Shown: positions 7,727 to 16,535 of the stretch, piece after piece
Layout of the letters: each line of letters begins with the position of its first letter
Position numbering within the stretch: the first letter of the stretch is position 1
The notes under the pieces: model-generated
What the model was told of the DNA's origin: nothing
Database searches by the model: none
What the model saw: only the letters and a program-made list of their open reading frames with translations
Made by a program: the position numbers and the translations under genes
Assembly (NCBI RefSeq): GCF_011393335.1
Contig: NZ_CP049865.1
Coordinates: 930,001 to 994,000, forward strand
Source of the DNA: Propioniciclava coleopterorum
GTDB taxonomy: Bacteria; Actinomycetota; Actinomycetes; Propionibacteriales; Propionibacteriaceae
Length of the DNA: 64,000 nt
Direction: 5' to 3'

Positions 7727-8179
7727 TCACTTCTCGGACGCCTCGGGCTCCGCCGAAGTCTCGGACGCCGGGGCCTCGGACGCCTCGGGCTCGGCATGGC
7801 CGTGCTCGGCGTCGTGACGCGCCTGGGCCTCCTCGGCCTGCTTGCGGACGTCCTCGATGTCGAGGGCCTTCACCGCCTCGACCAGCTGGTCGAAGCTGGA
7901 CGCGTTCATGGCGCCCGCCTCGCGGTACACCAGGACGCCGCCCCGGAACGCCATCAGGGTCGGGATCGACTGGATCTCGAGGGCGGCGGCGATCTGCTGC
8001 TGGTCCTCGGTGTCGAGCTTGGCGAAGGTCACGTCCTCGTACTTGTCGGACGCGGCGTCGAAGACCGGCGCGAACATGCGGCAGGGGCCACACCAGGCGG
8101 CCCAGAAGTCGATGAAGAGGGTGTCGTTCCCCTCGATGGTCTGCGCGAAGTTCTCAGCGGTCAACTCGACGGTGGCCAT
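7727..8179 (-). CDS. trxA: Thioredoxin with acidic C-terminal tail
   Basis: A thiol-disulfide oxidoreductase with the active site WCGPC (residues ~29-33) and the cis-Pro region SIPTLMAFRGG. At 150 aa it is longer than ordinary thioredoxin (~105-110 aa). The extra C-terminal part is a low-complexity Glu/Ala/Ser tail with repeated EPEASE units, probably disordered. It lacks a signal peptide, so it should be cytoplasmic. ATG 8179 follows AAAGGAGCCACC. It is the last gene of an apparent operon behind an iron-type repressor and a methyltransferase, which suggests, but does not show, a redox or metal-stress link. Confidence 0.92.
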   Translation of the reverse strand: MATVELTAENFAQTIEGNDTLFIDFWAAWCGPCRMFAPVFDAASDKYEDVTFAKLDTEDQQQIAAALEIQSIPTLMAFRGGVLVYREAGAMNASSFDQLVEAVKALDIEDVRKQAEEAQARHDAEHGHAEPEASEAPASETSAEPEASEK

Positions 8180-8197
8180 GGTGGCTCCTTTCGTTGG

Positions 8198-9045
8198 TTA
8201 CTGCCCCTCAACGCCTGCCGCGGGTGAGTCATTCCCCGCGACCTGGGTCGCGGGCTCCGCGGAGGACGCGTGCAACTGCTTCAGCACCACGAAGCGGCGC
8301 ATGCCGATGGACATCCGCACCGGGCCACGCCGGTCGATGCGCCCCGACAGCCAGTCCACCGCGGCCTGCTTGCGGCGCGGGGACGCGCCGGGCAGGTACA
8401 AGGCGTCGATGACCTCCAGCGCCTCGACGCGCGAGCCGACCTCGACGTGGTAGCGCTCGCGGGCGTCCTCCACCTTGCGCAGCCCCGTCCCGGCCAGCGC
8501 ATCCACGTAGCTCGTCCACTCGGTCGGGCCGGGGAACCGCGGCCGGGAACGCAGCCGCGCCACGAGTTGCAGCGACCGCGCGAGCTCGCGCGGCCGGACG
8601 AACAGGATCGTGGGGGCGATGAACGCGAAGACCCCGCCGGGACGCAGCACGCGCCCCACCTCCGCGAACAGCGCCTCGGGCGGCTGGATCACCAGCGGCC
8701 CAGCGCGCTGACGACGGCGTCGAGGGAGTCGTCGGCGAACGGCAGCCGGCGCGCGTCGGCGCACACGAACGGCGCCTGCGACCGCTCGGTGGCGACGGCC
8801 AGTTCGTGCTCGGACAGGTCGAGGCCGATCAGGCGGCGTCCGGGCTGTTCCAGCTCGCGCACCATCGCCCCGGCCCCGCACGCGAGATCCAGCACGTCGC
8901 GCGCGCGCGGCGACACCGCACGCGCCAGCCAGCGGTACGGGTTGGAGCCGTCCGCCTCCAGGCGCGTCATGATCGCCTCGGTCAGCCCGGGGTGGTCGCG
9001 GTGGACGGCGGCCAGGTAGGTCGCCCAGTCGAAGCCGCGCTTCAT
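8198..9045 (-). CDS. Class I SAM-dependent methyltransferase (frameshifted as sequenced)
   Basis: About 282 aa if read through one frameshift. The first part (9045 to ~8700) holds motif I VLDLACGAGAMVRELE and the acidic strand LIGLDLSE of a class I methyltransferase. The second part, in another frame from ~8698, continues with LVIQPPEALFAEVGRVLRPGG, the usual post-motif III region. Restoring one C in GGGCC near 8698 joins the frames without loss. The gene therefore looks intact in nature and broken by an indel here. It follows ideR by 15 bp and precedes trxA by 18 bp. The substrate is unknown. Confidence 0.75.
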
Positions 9046-9060
9046 GGCCGCTCGCCGCGC

Positions 9061-9750
9061 CTAGCGCGCGGACGCCTCCTTCACGAAGAGGTGGTGGGCG
9101 AACTCGCCGGCGACGAGCCTGCTCTGATCGCCGACCGTGAGCTTCAGGTCCGCCCCCGCACGCTCCGCCGTGACGGAGCTTCCGGGCGCGACCCCGAGTT
9201 CGCCGAGTTCGGCGAGCATGTTCGGGGTGGCCTGCAGCGCCTCGGTGAGCCGCTCGATGGTGACCTCCAGTTGCCCCACGTGCGGCAGCACCTGCGACAG
9301 CGGGCACACCTGCGCGACGGCCGGCACCTCGGGTCCGAGCTCGCCGTGCAGCGGGATGGGGTTGCCGTAGGGCGACCGGGCCGGGTCGTGCAGGATCTCG
9401 GCCAGGCGGGCCTCCACGGCGTCGGAGATGACGTGTTCCCAGCGGCACGCCTCGTCGTGGACCAGGTCGAGCGGCAGCCCGATCACCTCGGTGAGCAGCA
9501 CCTCGGCGAGGCGGTGCTTACGCATCACGCTGGTCGCCTTGGCGCGGCCGTCCTCGGTGAGCTGGATGTGACGATCGTCGGCCACGTGCAGCAGCCCGTC
9601 CCGCTCCATCCGCTGCACCGTCTGGCTCACCGTGGGCCCGCTCTGGCCCAACCGCTCCGCGATGCGCGCACGCAGCGGCGGCACGCCCTCTTCCTCGAGT
9701 TCGTACACCGTCCGCAGATACATCTCGGTCGTATCGATGAGGTCACTCAC
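9061..9750 (-). CDS. ideR: DtxR/IdeR iron-dependent transcriptional repressor
   Basis: A metal-activated repressor controlling iron uptake and storage. The 229-aa protein has an N-terminal winged helix (IAERLGQSGPTVSQTVQRME), a metal-binding/dimerisation domain and a C-terminal SH3-like FeoA domain. The block HDEACRWEHVISD reproduces the DtxR metal ligands (His79, Glu83, then the HVMSD region). LPLDLVHDEACRWEH is almost identical to corynebacterial DtxR, and PHGNPIP-type PYGNPIP follows. The GTG start at 9750 is preceded by GGAGG. I found no clear TTAGGTTAGGCTAACCTAA-type box upstream, so autoregulation is not shown. Confidence 0.93.
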   Translation of the reverse strand: MSDLIDTTEMYLRTVYELEEEGVPPLRARIAERLGQSGPTVSQTVQRMERDGLLHVADDRHIQLTEDGRAKATSVMRKHRLAEVLLTEVIGLPLDLVHDEACRWEHVISDAVEARLAEILHDPARSPYGNPIPLHGELGPEVPAVAQVCPLSQVLPHVGQLEVTIERLTEALQATPNMLAELGELGVAPGSSVTAERAGADLKLTVGDQSRLVAGEFAHHLFVKEASAR

Positions 9751-9849
9751 GCCTGCACCCTCCCGCTCGCAGCCCCTACACGCACAGCCCTACCCTAGCC
9801 GTCATGGGCGTCGCCGCCGGAGCCGGGGCGACGATGGGAGAATGACGCC

Positions 9850-10959
9850 GTGTCCCTGAATATTCCCGCTGAACTCCTCCCCCGCGACGGTCGCTTCGGC
9901 TGCGGCCCTGCCAAGGTGCGCCCCGAGGCGCTGCAGGCGCTCGCCGGGCGCGGCGCCTCGTGGATGGGAACCTCGCACCGCAAGGCGCCGGTCAAGGACG
10001 TGGTCGGCAGGATCCGCTCCGGGCTGGCGACGCTGTACGACGCCCCCGACGGCTACGAGGTGGCGCTCGGCAACGGCGGCTCCACCCAGTTCTGGGACAT
10101 CGCGAGCTTCGCGCTGGTGGAGCGGCGCGCGTCGGTGGGCGTGTTCGGGGAGTTCACCCACAAGTTCGCCGCCGCCCTGGCCCGGACGCCGTGGCTGGAC
10201 GAGCCGGCCGTCACCCGGGTGGAGCCGGGCACCGTCGCGCTGCCCGCGCCCGCGGACGCCGACGCCTACGCGTGGGCGCACAACGAGACCTCGACGGGCG
10301 CGGCCGCGCCGGTGCACCGGATCGGGGAGGCCGACCCCGGCGCCCTGACGCTGATCGACGCCACCAGCGCGGCGGGCGCGCTGCCGGTCGACCTGGCCGG
10401 GACCGACGCCTACTACTTCGCCCCGCAGAAGGCCTTCTCGTCCGACGGCGGGCTGTGGTTCGCGTTCCTGTCCCCGGCGGCGATCGAGCGCACGGGGCGG
10501 CTCACCGCCGAGCGGTGGGTGCCCGACTCGCTCAACCTGCAGCTCGCGCTCGACAACAGCCGGTCCGACCAGACGCTGAACACGCCCGCGCTGGCCACGC
10601 TGTTCCTGATGGCCGAGCAGATCGACTGGCTGCTGGCCGCGGGCGGGCTGCCACACGCGGCGCGCCGCTGTGGCGCCTCGTCGGGGCACCTGTACGGCTG
10701 GGCGGACGCGCACCCGCTCGCGTCCCCGTTCGTGGCGCAGCCGTACCGCTCCCCCGTGGTCGGCACGATCGACTTCGACCCGCAGGTGGACGCCGCCGCG
10801 CTGGCCGCGACGCTGCGGGCCAACGGCATCGTGGACGTGGAGCCCTACCGCAGCCTGGGACGCAACCAGCTCCGGATCGGGATGTTCCCCGCGGTGGATC
10901 CGGCCGACGTCGAGGCGCTCACCGCCTGCATCGACTGGGTGCTCGAGCGCACCGTCTGA
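9850..10959 (+). CDS. serC: Phosphoserine aminotransferase
   Basis: A PLP enzyme of serine biosynthesis that transaminates 3-phosphohydroxypyruvate with glutamate. The 369-aa protein is the actinobacterial type of SerC: it starts with RFGCGPAKVRPEAL, has the SHRKAPVK segment, and has the PLP-lysine context YYFAPQKAFSSDGGLW near residue 195. It ends with RNQLRIGMFPAVDPADV. GTG 9850 is the only start that keeps the conserved N-terminus. A GAGAAT hexamer (9838-9843) sits six bases upstream, a weak version of the leaderless -10 seen elsewhere in the window. Confidence 0.95.
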   Translation: MSLNIPAELLPRDGRFGCGPAKVRPEALQALAGRGASWMGTSHRKAPVKDVVGRIRSGLATLYDAPDGYEVALGNGGSTQFWDIASFALVERRASVGVFGEFTHKFAAALARTPWLDEPAVTRVEPGTVALPAPADADAYAWAHNETSTGAAAPVHRIGEADPGALTLIDATSAAGALPVDLAGTDAYYFAPQKAFSSDGGLWFAFLSPAAIERTGRLTAERWVPDSLNLQLALDNSRSDQTLNTPALATLFLMAEQIDWLLAAGGLPHAARRCGASSGHLYGWADAHPLASPFVAQPYRSPVVGTIDFDPQVDAAALAATLRANGIVDVEPYRSLGRNQLRIGMFPAVDPADVEALTACIDWVLERTV

Positions 10960-10967
10960 GCGACGCC

Positions 10968-11927
10968 TCAGCGCCGCCGCAGCACGACGACGAGCCCGGC
11001 GAGCGCGGCCAGCCCGGCCGCGACGGCGATGGACGCCGTGGTGCCCGTCTGGGCGAACGTGCGGTTCTCCTCGGGCCCGGCGGTGGCCTGGGTCTGGGAC
11101 TTCGGTATGCGGGTGGCGCGCGGCGTCGGGGTCGCCGGCGCCGGTCCCGGGACGGGGACGGCGTTCACGACGCCGCCGGTCCCCGCGGCGGTGAGCACCT
11201 GTGCGGGGTCCATCGCCTGGGTCACGGACTGCCCGCGCTCGCCCGCCGGGATCTCCGCCTGACCGAGCGGGGCGAAGCCGGCGTCCAGGGTGAGGACGGT
11301 GGTCGCCGTGCGCAGCACGATGCGGCCGTCCTGCAGCACCACGCCGTCGGTGACGCCGTCGGGCACGTCGGCCACCCGGGTCAGCGGGTTGGGGGCGTCG
11401 CGCGTCGGCTGGGCGGGCGCCTGATAGACGCCGGCCTGCGGGCCCTTGGTGACCAGCGAGATGCGGTGGTCGGCGTCCACGAGGATCGCGGCGGCGTCGT
11501 GGCTGCCGTCGGGGTAGGCCAGCGGGTAGGCGATCGCCTTCAGGATCTCCGTGCCCGGCCACGGCTCGGTGACCTGGTAGACCGTCACCTGGCTGCGCCT
11601 GCCGCCGATGTCGGCGACGTAGGCCTCGCCGGACTCGAACGCGAGCGCCTGCGCGCTGGTCAGGGAGTCGCGCGACGACATGGAGCCCTCCACGGTGCCG
11701 TCGGGCTTGATCGCGGTGAGGGTGAGCCTGCCCGAGGCCTTGTCCAGCGTCCAGTAGCGCCCGCGCGTGTGGTCGGTGGCCATGCCGAGCGGGGCGGAGG
11801 TCGCCGGGAGCCGGAACACCTCGTCGGCGCGCACGGGCGGGGCCGACAGCAGCGCGCCTGCGACCATCAGGATCAACAGCAGGATGAGCGCACCGGTCAC
11901 GATCTTGTTCTGCGCCCTCAGCTTCAC
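10968..11927 (-). CDS. Secreted protein with LAXTG-like C-terminal anchor
   Basis: The 319-aa protein has an N-terminal signal sequence or anchor (residues ~12-34), then a region with repeated strand-turn blocks that resembles a beta-propeller (for example GMATDHTRGRYWTLD). A Pro/Thr-rich linker follows. The C-terminus is FAQTG, a hydrophobic helix, and RRR, which is the layout of a sortase signal and closest to the class E LAXTG motif. The function is unknown. A simple C-terminal membrane anchor is the alternative. GTG 11927 has TAGACT (11939-11934) six bases upstream, so it is probably leaderless. Confidence 0.72.
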   Translation of the reverse strand: MKLRAQNKIVTGALILLLILMVAGALLSAPPVRADEVFRLPATSAPLGMATDHTRGRYWTLDKASGRLTLTAIKPDGTVEGSMSSRDSLTSAQALAFESGEAYVADIGGRRSQVTVYQVTEPWPGTEILKAIAYPLAYPDGSHDAAAILVDADHRISLVTKGPQAGVYQAPAQPTRDAPNPLTRVADVPDGVTDGVVLQDGRIVLRTATTVLTLDAGFAPLGQAEIPAGERGQSVTQAMDPAQVLTAAGTGGVVNAVPVPGPAPATPTPRATRIPKSQTQATAGPEENRTFAQTGTTASIAVAAGLAALAGLVVVLRRR

Positions 11928-11970
11928 CCGGTCAGTCTATTCCACGCCCGTCGTGGGTATGCTCCGCCCC

Positions 11971-12618
11971 ATGGGCAACGTCAGCCTCATCGCCGTGGGC
12001 ATCGATGACGTCCGCGAGCTGTTCAGCGGCAGCGAGACTCGGGTCGCCGAGCTGCGCGACGTCACCGAGCGCACCTGGCCCACCCCGCCCCCGCGCGGCG
12101 GACTGCTCAGCAAGCTCGGCCCCTTCTCGCGCCGCGCCGTGGACGCCCCCGTGGTGCACCCCGGCGTCCCGACCGGCCTGGAGATCGACGCCGTCGCGCA
12201 CGGCCGCGACGTGCCGCCCGACCGGCTGTCGGCGGCGTGGGCGCTCGTGGGCGCCTGGCTGGCCCAGCACGGCTGGGGGCACTTCGAGATCGAGGTGGAT
12301 CGGGCCGTGCTCGACGGCTTCGACTTCGACCTCGCCACCCAGGGCGTCCCGGCCGAGCTGGGCCTGCGCGGGGTGTTCCGGCGCTCGTTGGGGCTGCCGC
12401 TCAAGCCACTCCCGGGGCAGACGCTGGGGTACGCCCGCGGCGCCCAGGCGACCGCGATGGCCTCGCACTGGGGTGCAGCGCTGCCGGCGCTCGAACCGGA
12501 GCACCGCGCCCTCGCGGAGCCGATCGCGTCCTGGCTGGCGGGCTTCCCCGCCTGGACCCGGCAGGCGCTGGAGGAGGGACGGCCGGCGCCCGACCTGATC
12601 GCCGCCTACCGCGCCTGA
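11971..12618 (+). CDS. Conserved hypothetical protein
   Basis: A 215-aa soluble protein with no signal peptide or membrane helix. It contains WALVGAWLAQHGWGHFEIEVDR near the middle (residues ~90-110, spans described only) and a C-terminal helical half. I think this pattern belongs to an actinobacterial uncharacterised family, but I cannot name it with certainty. ATG 11971 has TATGCT (11958-11963) seven bases upstream and no Shine-Dalgarno, so it is probably leaderless. It diverges from the anchored-protein gene across 43 bp and ends at a small hairpin just before the insertion sequence. Confidence 0.65.
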   Translation: MGNVSLIAVGIDDVRELFSGSETRVAELRDVTERTWPTPPPRGGLLSKLGPFSRRAVDAPVVHPGVPTGLEIDAVAHGRDVPPDRLSAAWALVGAWLAQHGWGHFEIEVDRAVLDGFDFDLATQGVPAELGLRGVFRRSLGLPLKPLPGQTLGYARGAQATAMASHWGAALPALEPEHRALAEPIASWLAGFPAWTRQALEEGRPAPDLIAAYRA

Positions 12619-12640
12619 CCGCCCCGTTACCTTGCTGGTG

Positions 12641-12660
12641 ACCCCGTTGGTCGGGGTTAC
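12641..12660 (+). terminator. Hairpin after the 11971-12618 gene
   Basis: ACCCCG (12641-12646) and CGGGGT (12652-12657) pair around a TTGGT loop, 22 bases after the stop codon. There is no U tract, so this is a weak terminator call. Confidence 0.4.
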
Positions 12661-12751
12661 GGTCGCTGGGCCCGGCATGACTTACTGCCCCTGTCGTACG
12701 AATGATCCGGGGGGTGTTGTCACCGGGCCTGGTGGCGCCAGATGACCGCTG

Positions 12752-12761
12752 ATAGGGACAC
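12752..12761 (+). repeat. Left 10-bp direct repeat of the IS110 element
   Basis: ATAGGGACAC, identical to 14092-14101. IS110 elements insert by recombination at a short core shared by target and ends, so a repeat like this may mark the boundary. Confidence 0.5.
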
Positions 12762-12848
12762 GGCCCAGCAATGAGGTCTCGTCGTAACGTGGGTGCCGGC
12801 AGCTGACGCATCACCAGCCCACGACGACCGTCGCTGCGATGCAAGGAT
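12762..12848 (+). ncRNA. Candidate bridge RNA region of the IS110 element
   Basis: IS110-group elements encode a bridge RNA in the non-coding segment before the transposase; its loops pair with target and donor DNA. Here the segment folds into a stem: GTCGT (12781-12785) pairs with ACGAC (12824-12828), and GTGGG (12789-12793) pairs with CCCAC (12818-12822), leaving a ~24-base loop. Length and position fit, but loop complementarity to the flanks was not worked out. The call rests on family knowledge plus this hairpin. Confidence 0.45.
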
Positions 12849-12857
12849 GTGGTCGTC

Positions 12858-14083
12858 ATGGAGAAACAGATCGGCTTCGACATCTGGTGCGGGCTGGACG
12901 TGGGCAAACAAGCCCATCACGCCTGCGCGCTGGATGCTGCCGGCAACAGGGTCTTCGACAAGCCGCTGCCTCAGGACCAATCCAAACTCGAGGACCTGTT
13001 CGGCAGGCTGTCCGAACACGGCCGGGTGCTGATGATTGTGGACCAGCCCAACACGATCGGGGCTCTGCCGATCGCTGTCGCCCGATCGATGGGCATCACC
13101 GTCGCCTACCTGCCCGGGCTGGCAATGCGCCGCATCGCCGACCTCCACCCCGGGAACGCGAAGACCGACGCCCGCGATGCTTTCATCATCGCTGATGCCG
13201 CTCGCACCATGCCCCACACCCTGCGCCGGGTCGATGTCGGCGAGGAAGCCTTGGCCGAACTGAAGGTCCTGGTCGGCTTCGACGACGACCTCGCCGCCGA
13301 AGCCACCCGCCTGTCCAACCGCATCCGCGGCCTACTGACCCAGATCCATCCCGCATTGGAACGCGTTGTCGGACCACGATTGACCACCAAGCAAGGCCTC
13401 GCAGTCATCGAGCATCTCGGCGGCCCCCAAGGCATCACCGCAGCGACGAAGTCACGCCTGCTGCGCATCGTCACCAAGGCGAACCCGCGCGGCGCCCAGT
13501 CCTTCGCAGACGCCATCACGACCGCCCTCGCCGAGCAGACCGTCGTGGTCGCCGGCACTGCCGCGGCAGAGAAGGTCCTGCCCAAACTCGCTGCCTCCCT
13601 GCGCCAGACCCTGGAACAGCGAGCCGAATTGGCCCTCCAGGTCGAGAAGGTCGTTGATGACCACCCTCTTGCCGAGGTCCTGACCTCGATGCCAGGCGTC
13701 GGGGTCAGGACCGCAGCACGGATCCTGCTCGACATCGGCGACGCCAGCTCATTCCCCACCGCCGGACATCTGGCCGCCTACGCCGGCCTCGCGCCAGTCA
13801 CCCGCCGCTCGGGACCAGTATCCGGGGCGAGTTCCCCGCCCGGTCAGGCAACAAGCACCTCAAACGAGCACTCTTCCTTTCCTCGTTCGCCGCGCTCAGA
13901 TCTGACCCCGCCAGCCGCGCCTACTACGACCGCAAACGAGCCCAGGGCAAGAAGCACAACGCCGCCCTCATCTGCCTGTCCCGTCGCCGCTGCGATGTCC
14001 TGTTCGCCATGCTCAGGAATCGAGAGCCCTACAGGGCTCCCGCCCCAACACCAGAACCCTCACCCCGACCTCTGGCCACTTGA
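12858..14083 (+). pseudogene. IS110-family transposase (frameshifted as sequenced)
   Basis: This DEDD recombinase would excise and insert the element. The N-terminal domain starts with FDIWCGLDVGKQAHHACALD, and DARDAFIIAD follows near residue 105. The Transposase_20 domain has LTSMPGVGVRTAARIL and HLAAYAGLAPVTRRSG (residues ~275-320). After SG the frame changes: adding one base in GGGACC near 13814 restores TSIRGEFPARSGNKHLK and then KKHNAALICLSRRRCD, ending at TGA 14081. Full length would be ~408 aa. The break could be real decay or a consensus error. ATG 12858 was preferred to GTG 12849 because of spacing from AAGG. Confidence 0.85.
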
Positions 14084-14091
14084 CGAGGAAC

Positions 14092-14101
14092 ATAGGGACA
14101 C
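14092..14101 (+). repeat. Right 10-bp direct repeat of the IS110 element
   Basis: ATAGGGACAC, nine bases after the transposase stop and identical to 12752-12761. Taken as the right boundary. Confidence 0.5.
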
Positions 14102-14115
14102 CCCCCGGACGACGA

Positions 14116-14148
14116 AGACCGGGCCGCCCCGTGGGGACGACCCGGTCT
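14116..14148 (-). terminator. Terminator of the NCS2 permease gene
   Basis: AGACCGGG (14116-14123) pairs with CCCGGTCT (14141-14148), and the stem can extend inward with G:T pairs. It is positioned just after the permease stop. The tail is only weakly T-rich. Confidence 0.6.
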
Positions 14149-14160
14149 GACCGTGCTAGA

Positions 14161-15651
14161 TCAGGCGAGCAGCGCGTTGATGACGCCCTGGCCGAAGTAG
14201 ATCAGGAACGCGACGCCGATGACCCACAGCAGCGGGTGGACCTGGCGGGACTTGCCCACGGCCACCTTGATGGCGATCCAGAACAGGAAGCCGGCGCCGA
14301 TGCCCGCGGTGATCGAGTAGGCGAACGGCATCGCGATCATCGTGACGAAGGCCGGGAAGCCCTCCTCCGGGTCGGTCCAGTCGACGTGCACGACCTGGCT
14401 GAGCATGAGGAAGCCCACGAACACCAGGGCGGGCGCGGCCGCCTCGGACGGCACCAGCTTGACCAGCGGGGCGAGGAACAGGCTCACCAGGAAGGCCAGG
14501 CCGGTCACGACCGACGCCAGGCCGGTGCGCGCGCCCTCGCCGACGCCCGCGGCGGACTCGATGTAGGAGGTGTTGGACGACACCGAACCCAGGCCGCCGG
14601 CGATCGCAGCGATGGAGTCGACCGCGAGGATCTCGCGGGTGTGCTCGGGGTTGCCGTCGGCGTCCAGCAGGCCACCCTCGGCGCCCACGGCCACGACGGT
14701 GCCCATCGTGTCGAAGAAGTCGGCCAGCAGCAGCGCGAAGACCGTCATGATCATGGCGATCGTCACGGCCGGGCCGGACGAGAAGGCGCCGAACAGGTCG
14801 ACGCGGCCGATCAGAGACAGGTCGGGCAGGCTGAGCAGCCCGCCGGCGCCGAGCTCGGGGATGTTGAGCGCCCAGCCGGTCGGGTTGGCGCCCTGCTCCT
14901 GGCCCGGGATGTGGAGGATCGACTGCAGGATCACGGCCACGACGGTCATGCCCACGATGGCGATGAGCATGGCGCCCCGGACGCGACGGACGTAGAGCAG
15001 CACCAGCAGGAACAGGCCGATGACGAAGATGGCCATGGGCCAGCCGATGAGCGAGCCGCCGACGCCGAGCTGCAGCGGGGTGCCCTCGCCCTTGCGGACG
15101 ATGCCCGCGTCCGCCAGGCCGACCAGGGTGATGAACAGGCCGATGCCGACCGCGATGCCGGTGCGCAGCGGGCGCGGAACCGCCCGGAACACGGCCTCCC
15201 GGAACCCGGTCAGCACCAGGATCAGGATGATGACGCCCTCCCAGACGATCAGGCCCATCGCCTGCGGCCAGGTGACCATCGGGGCGATGACGTAGGCGAG
15301 CATCGCGTTGAGGCCCAGACCGGTGGCCAGGCCGATCGGGAAGCGCCCGACGACGCCCATCACGATGGTCATGATGCCCGCCACGAGGGAGGTCGCCGCG
15401 GCGACCATCGCGATGGTGGGGCCGACGTTGGCGGAATCGGCGGCGGACAGTCCGCTGATCAGGTTGCCGTTGCGGTCGGCCGCGGTACCGATGATGAGCG
15501 GGTTCAGCGCGATGATGTAGGCCATCGTGAAGAACGTCACGAGCCCGCCCCGCACCTCCTGCCCGACGCTCGATCCGCGCTTGGTGATGCTGAACCAGCC
15601 GTCGAGGCCGGAATTGGGCGCGCCGACGGGCGCCGTAGTGCTGGAGGACAT
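14161..15651 (-). CDS. NCS2 family purine permease (AzgA/GhxP-like)
   Basis: A multi-pass membrane importer, probably for hypoxanthine, guanine or adenine with H+. The 496-aa protein has 12 or more hydrophobic segments. It carries the AzgA-subfamily signatures FFTMAYIIALNPLII near residue 45, GLATGLGLNAMLAY, LLADFFDTMGTVVAVG (the conserved Asp-Asp region) and GLGSVSSNTSYIESAAGV. The long N-terminal readings are not part of it. ATG 15651 has TAGGAT (15664-15659) seven bases upstream and no Shine-Dalgarno, so it is probably leaderless. No purine riboswitch is visible in the short upstream region. Confidence 0.92.
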   Translation of the reverse strand: MSSSTTAPVGAPNSGLDGWFSITKRGSSVGQEVRGGLVTFFTMAYIIALNPLIIGTAADRNGNLISGLSAADSANVGPTIAMVAAATSLVAGIMTIVMGVVGRFPIGLATGLGLNAMLAYVIAPMVTWPQAMGLIVWEGVIILILVLTGFREAVFRAVPRPLRTGIAVGIGLFITLVGLADAGIVRKGEGTPLQLGVGGSLIGWPMAIFVIGLFLLVLLYVRRVRGAMLIAIVGMTVVAVILQSILHIPGQEQGANPTGWALNIPELGAGGLLSLPDLSLIGRVDLFGAFSSGPAVTIAMIMTVFALLLADFFDTMGTVVAVGAEGGLLDADGNPEHTREILAVDSIAAIAGGLGSVSSNTSYIESAAGVGEGARTGLASVVTGLAFLVSLFLAPLVKLVPSEAAAPALVFVGFLMLSQVVHVDWTDPEEGFPAFVTMIAMPFAYSITAGIGAGFLFWIAIKVAVGKSRQVHPLLWVIGVAFLIYFGQGVINALLA

Positions 15652-15755
15652 GGCGGGAATCCTAAGGGTTCGCCGCCCGGAAAGCGCGTTCGTCTCGCCA
15701 GAAGAAGCGGTCGCGCGGCGGGCCCGAGGTTGTGCCTCGGCGCCGCGGCCGCGCC

Positions 15756-16535
15756 TCAGTCGAACAGCAGGTCGTCCACCGAGATGGTGTCCCAGACCGG
15801 ACGCGGCAGGTCGACGCCGCGCTGCGGCTCGGCGACGTCCGAATGGGCGCCGCAGCCGTGGTCGACCGCGACCACGCGGCCGTCGCTGGGCGAGTACTCG
15901 TTGGCGCACGCGCCGAAGCCGCGGCCCAGCGACCCGGACAGCCGGACGAAGTAGGCGCAGCTCTGGCAGACGCCGGGCGCCTGCTTGGTCATCGCGTTGT
16001 GGGGGCCGCCCTCGCCGGCGGACCAGCGCTCGGCGGCCTCGTCGCGGCCGTACGGGCTCATGACGCGCTCGCGGCCCAGCCCCAGCTCGGCCACGACCGC
16101 GCGGATCGCCTGCCACTCGGCCGGATCGGCGTCGCGGGCGGTGTCGCCGCCGGTGAATCCGGCCTCCAGGCGCGGGTCGTTGTCGGGGGTCGGCATGAGG
16201 ACGCCGGGCGTGACGTCGCCGGCCTCGATGCGCTCCTCCCACGGCACCCACGCGGGCGCCAGCAGCGAGCCGTCGCCGGGCAGCATGACGACCTCGGACA
16301 CCGTCACGACCTTCGCGCGGGCGGCGCGGGCGACGGTGACCGCCCAGCGCCAGCCCGGGTAGCCGGGGTGATCGACCTCGAAGTAGTGCGTCGCGACGCG
16401 GGAGTCCTCCGCGCGGACGCCGAGGTGCTCCCCCACGCCCGCGACGTCGGCGCGCGCCTCGGCGGCCGCACGGGCCAGCTCGATCGCGTCGCCGCAGGCC
16501 AGGTCAAGCTCGGGTGCCTTCACCGCCACTGTCAC
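15756..16535 (-). CDS. DUF3027 domain protein
   Basis: A 259-aa actinobacterial protein of unknown function. The DUF3027 hallmark is the cysteine cluster: GVCQSCAYFVRLSGSLG (residues ~190) followed by FGACANEYSPSDGRVV and DHGCGAHS, a probable zinc site. Earlier segments are THYFEVDHPGYPGWRWAVTV and LLAPAWVPWEERI. Its GTG start overlaps the stop of the cold-shock gene by four bases (16532-16535), so the two are probably translated together. This pairing with a Csp gene is common in actinobacteria as far as I recall. Confidence 0.88.
   Translation of the reverse strand: MTVAVKAPELDLACGDAIELARAAAEARADVAGVGEHLGVRAEDSRVATHYFEVDHPGYPGWRWAVTVARAARAKVVTVSEVVMLPGDGSLLAPAWVPWEERIEAGDVTPGVLMPTPDNDPRLEAGFTGGDTARDADPAEWQAIRAVVAELGLGRERVMSPYGRDEAAERWSAGEGGPHNAMTKQAPGVCQSCAYFVRLSGSLGRGFGACANEYSPSDGRVVAVDHGCGAHSDVAEPQRGVDLPRPVWDTISVDDLLFD

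Larger units (their letters stand above)
12752..14101 (+). mobile_element. IS110-family insertion sequence
   Basis: The element has one transposase gene with the DEDD-type N-terminus and the Transposase_20 C-terminus of IS110, and no terminal inverted repeats, as usual for this family. A 10-bp direct repeat, ATAGGGACAC, occurs at 12752-12761 and 14092-14101; the right copy starts nine bases after the transposase stop. I take these repeats as the ends, giving about 1.35 kb. The left end could extend further left, since 12661-12751 also holds no gene. The insertion sits between a hypothetical gene and the NCS2 permease terminator. Confidence 0.75.

Noticed and set aside
9750..9850. Iron box between ideR and serC
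   Set aside because: The palindrome TTAGGTTAGGCTAACCTAA is not present even loosely; TACCCTAG alone is not enough.
14080..15954. Long + strand open frame of 624 codons
   Set aside because: It is the mirror of the NCS2 permease and DUF3027 genes; its translation is an Asp/His/Arg/Gly-rich sequence typical of antisense frames in GC-rich DNA.
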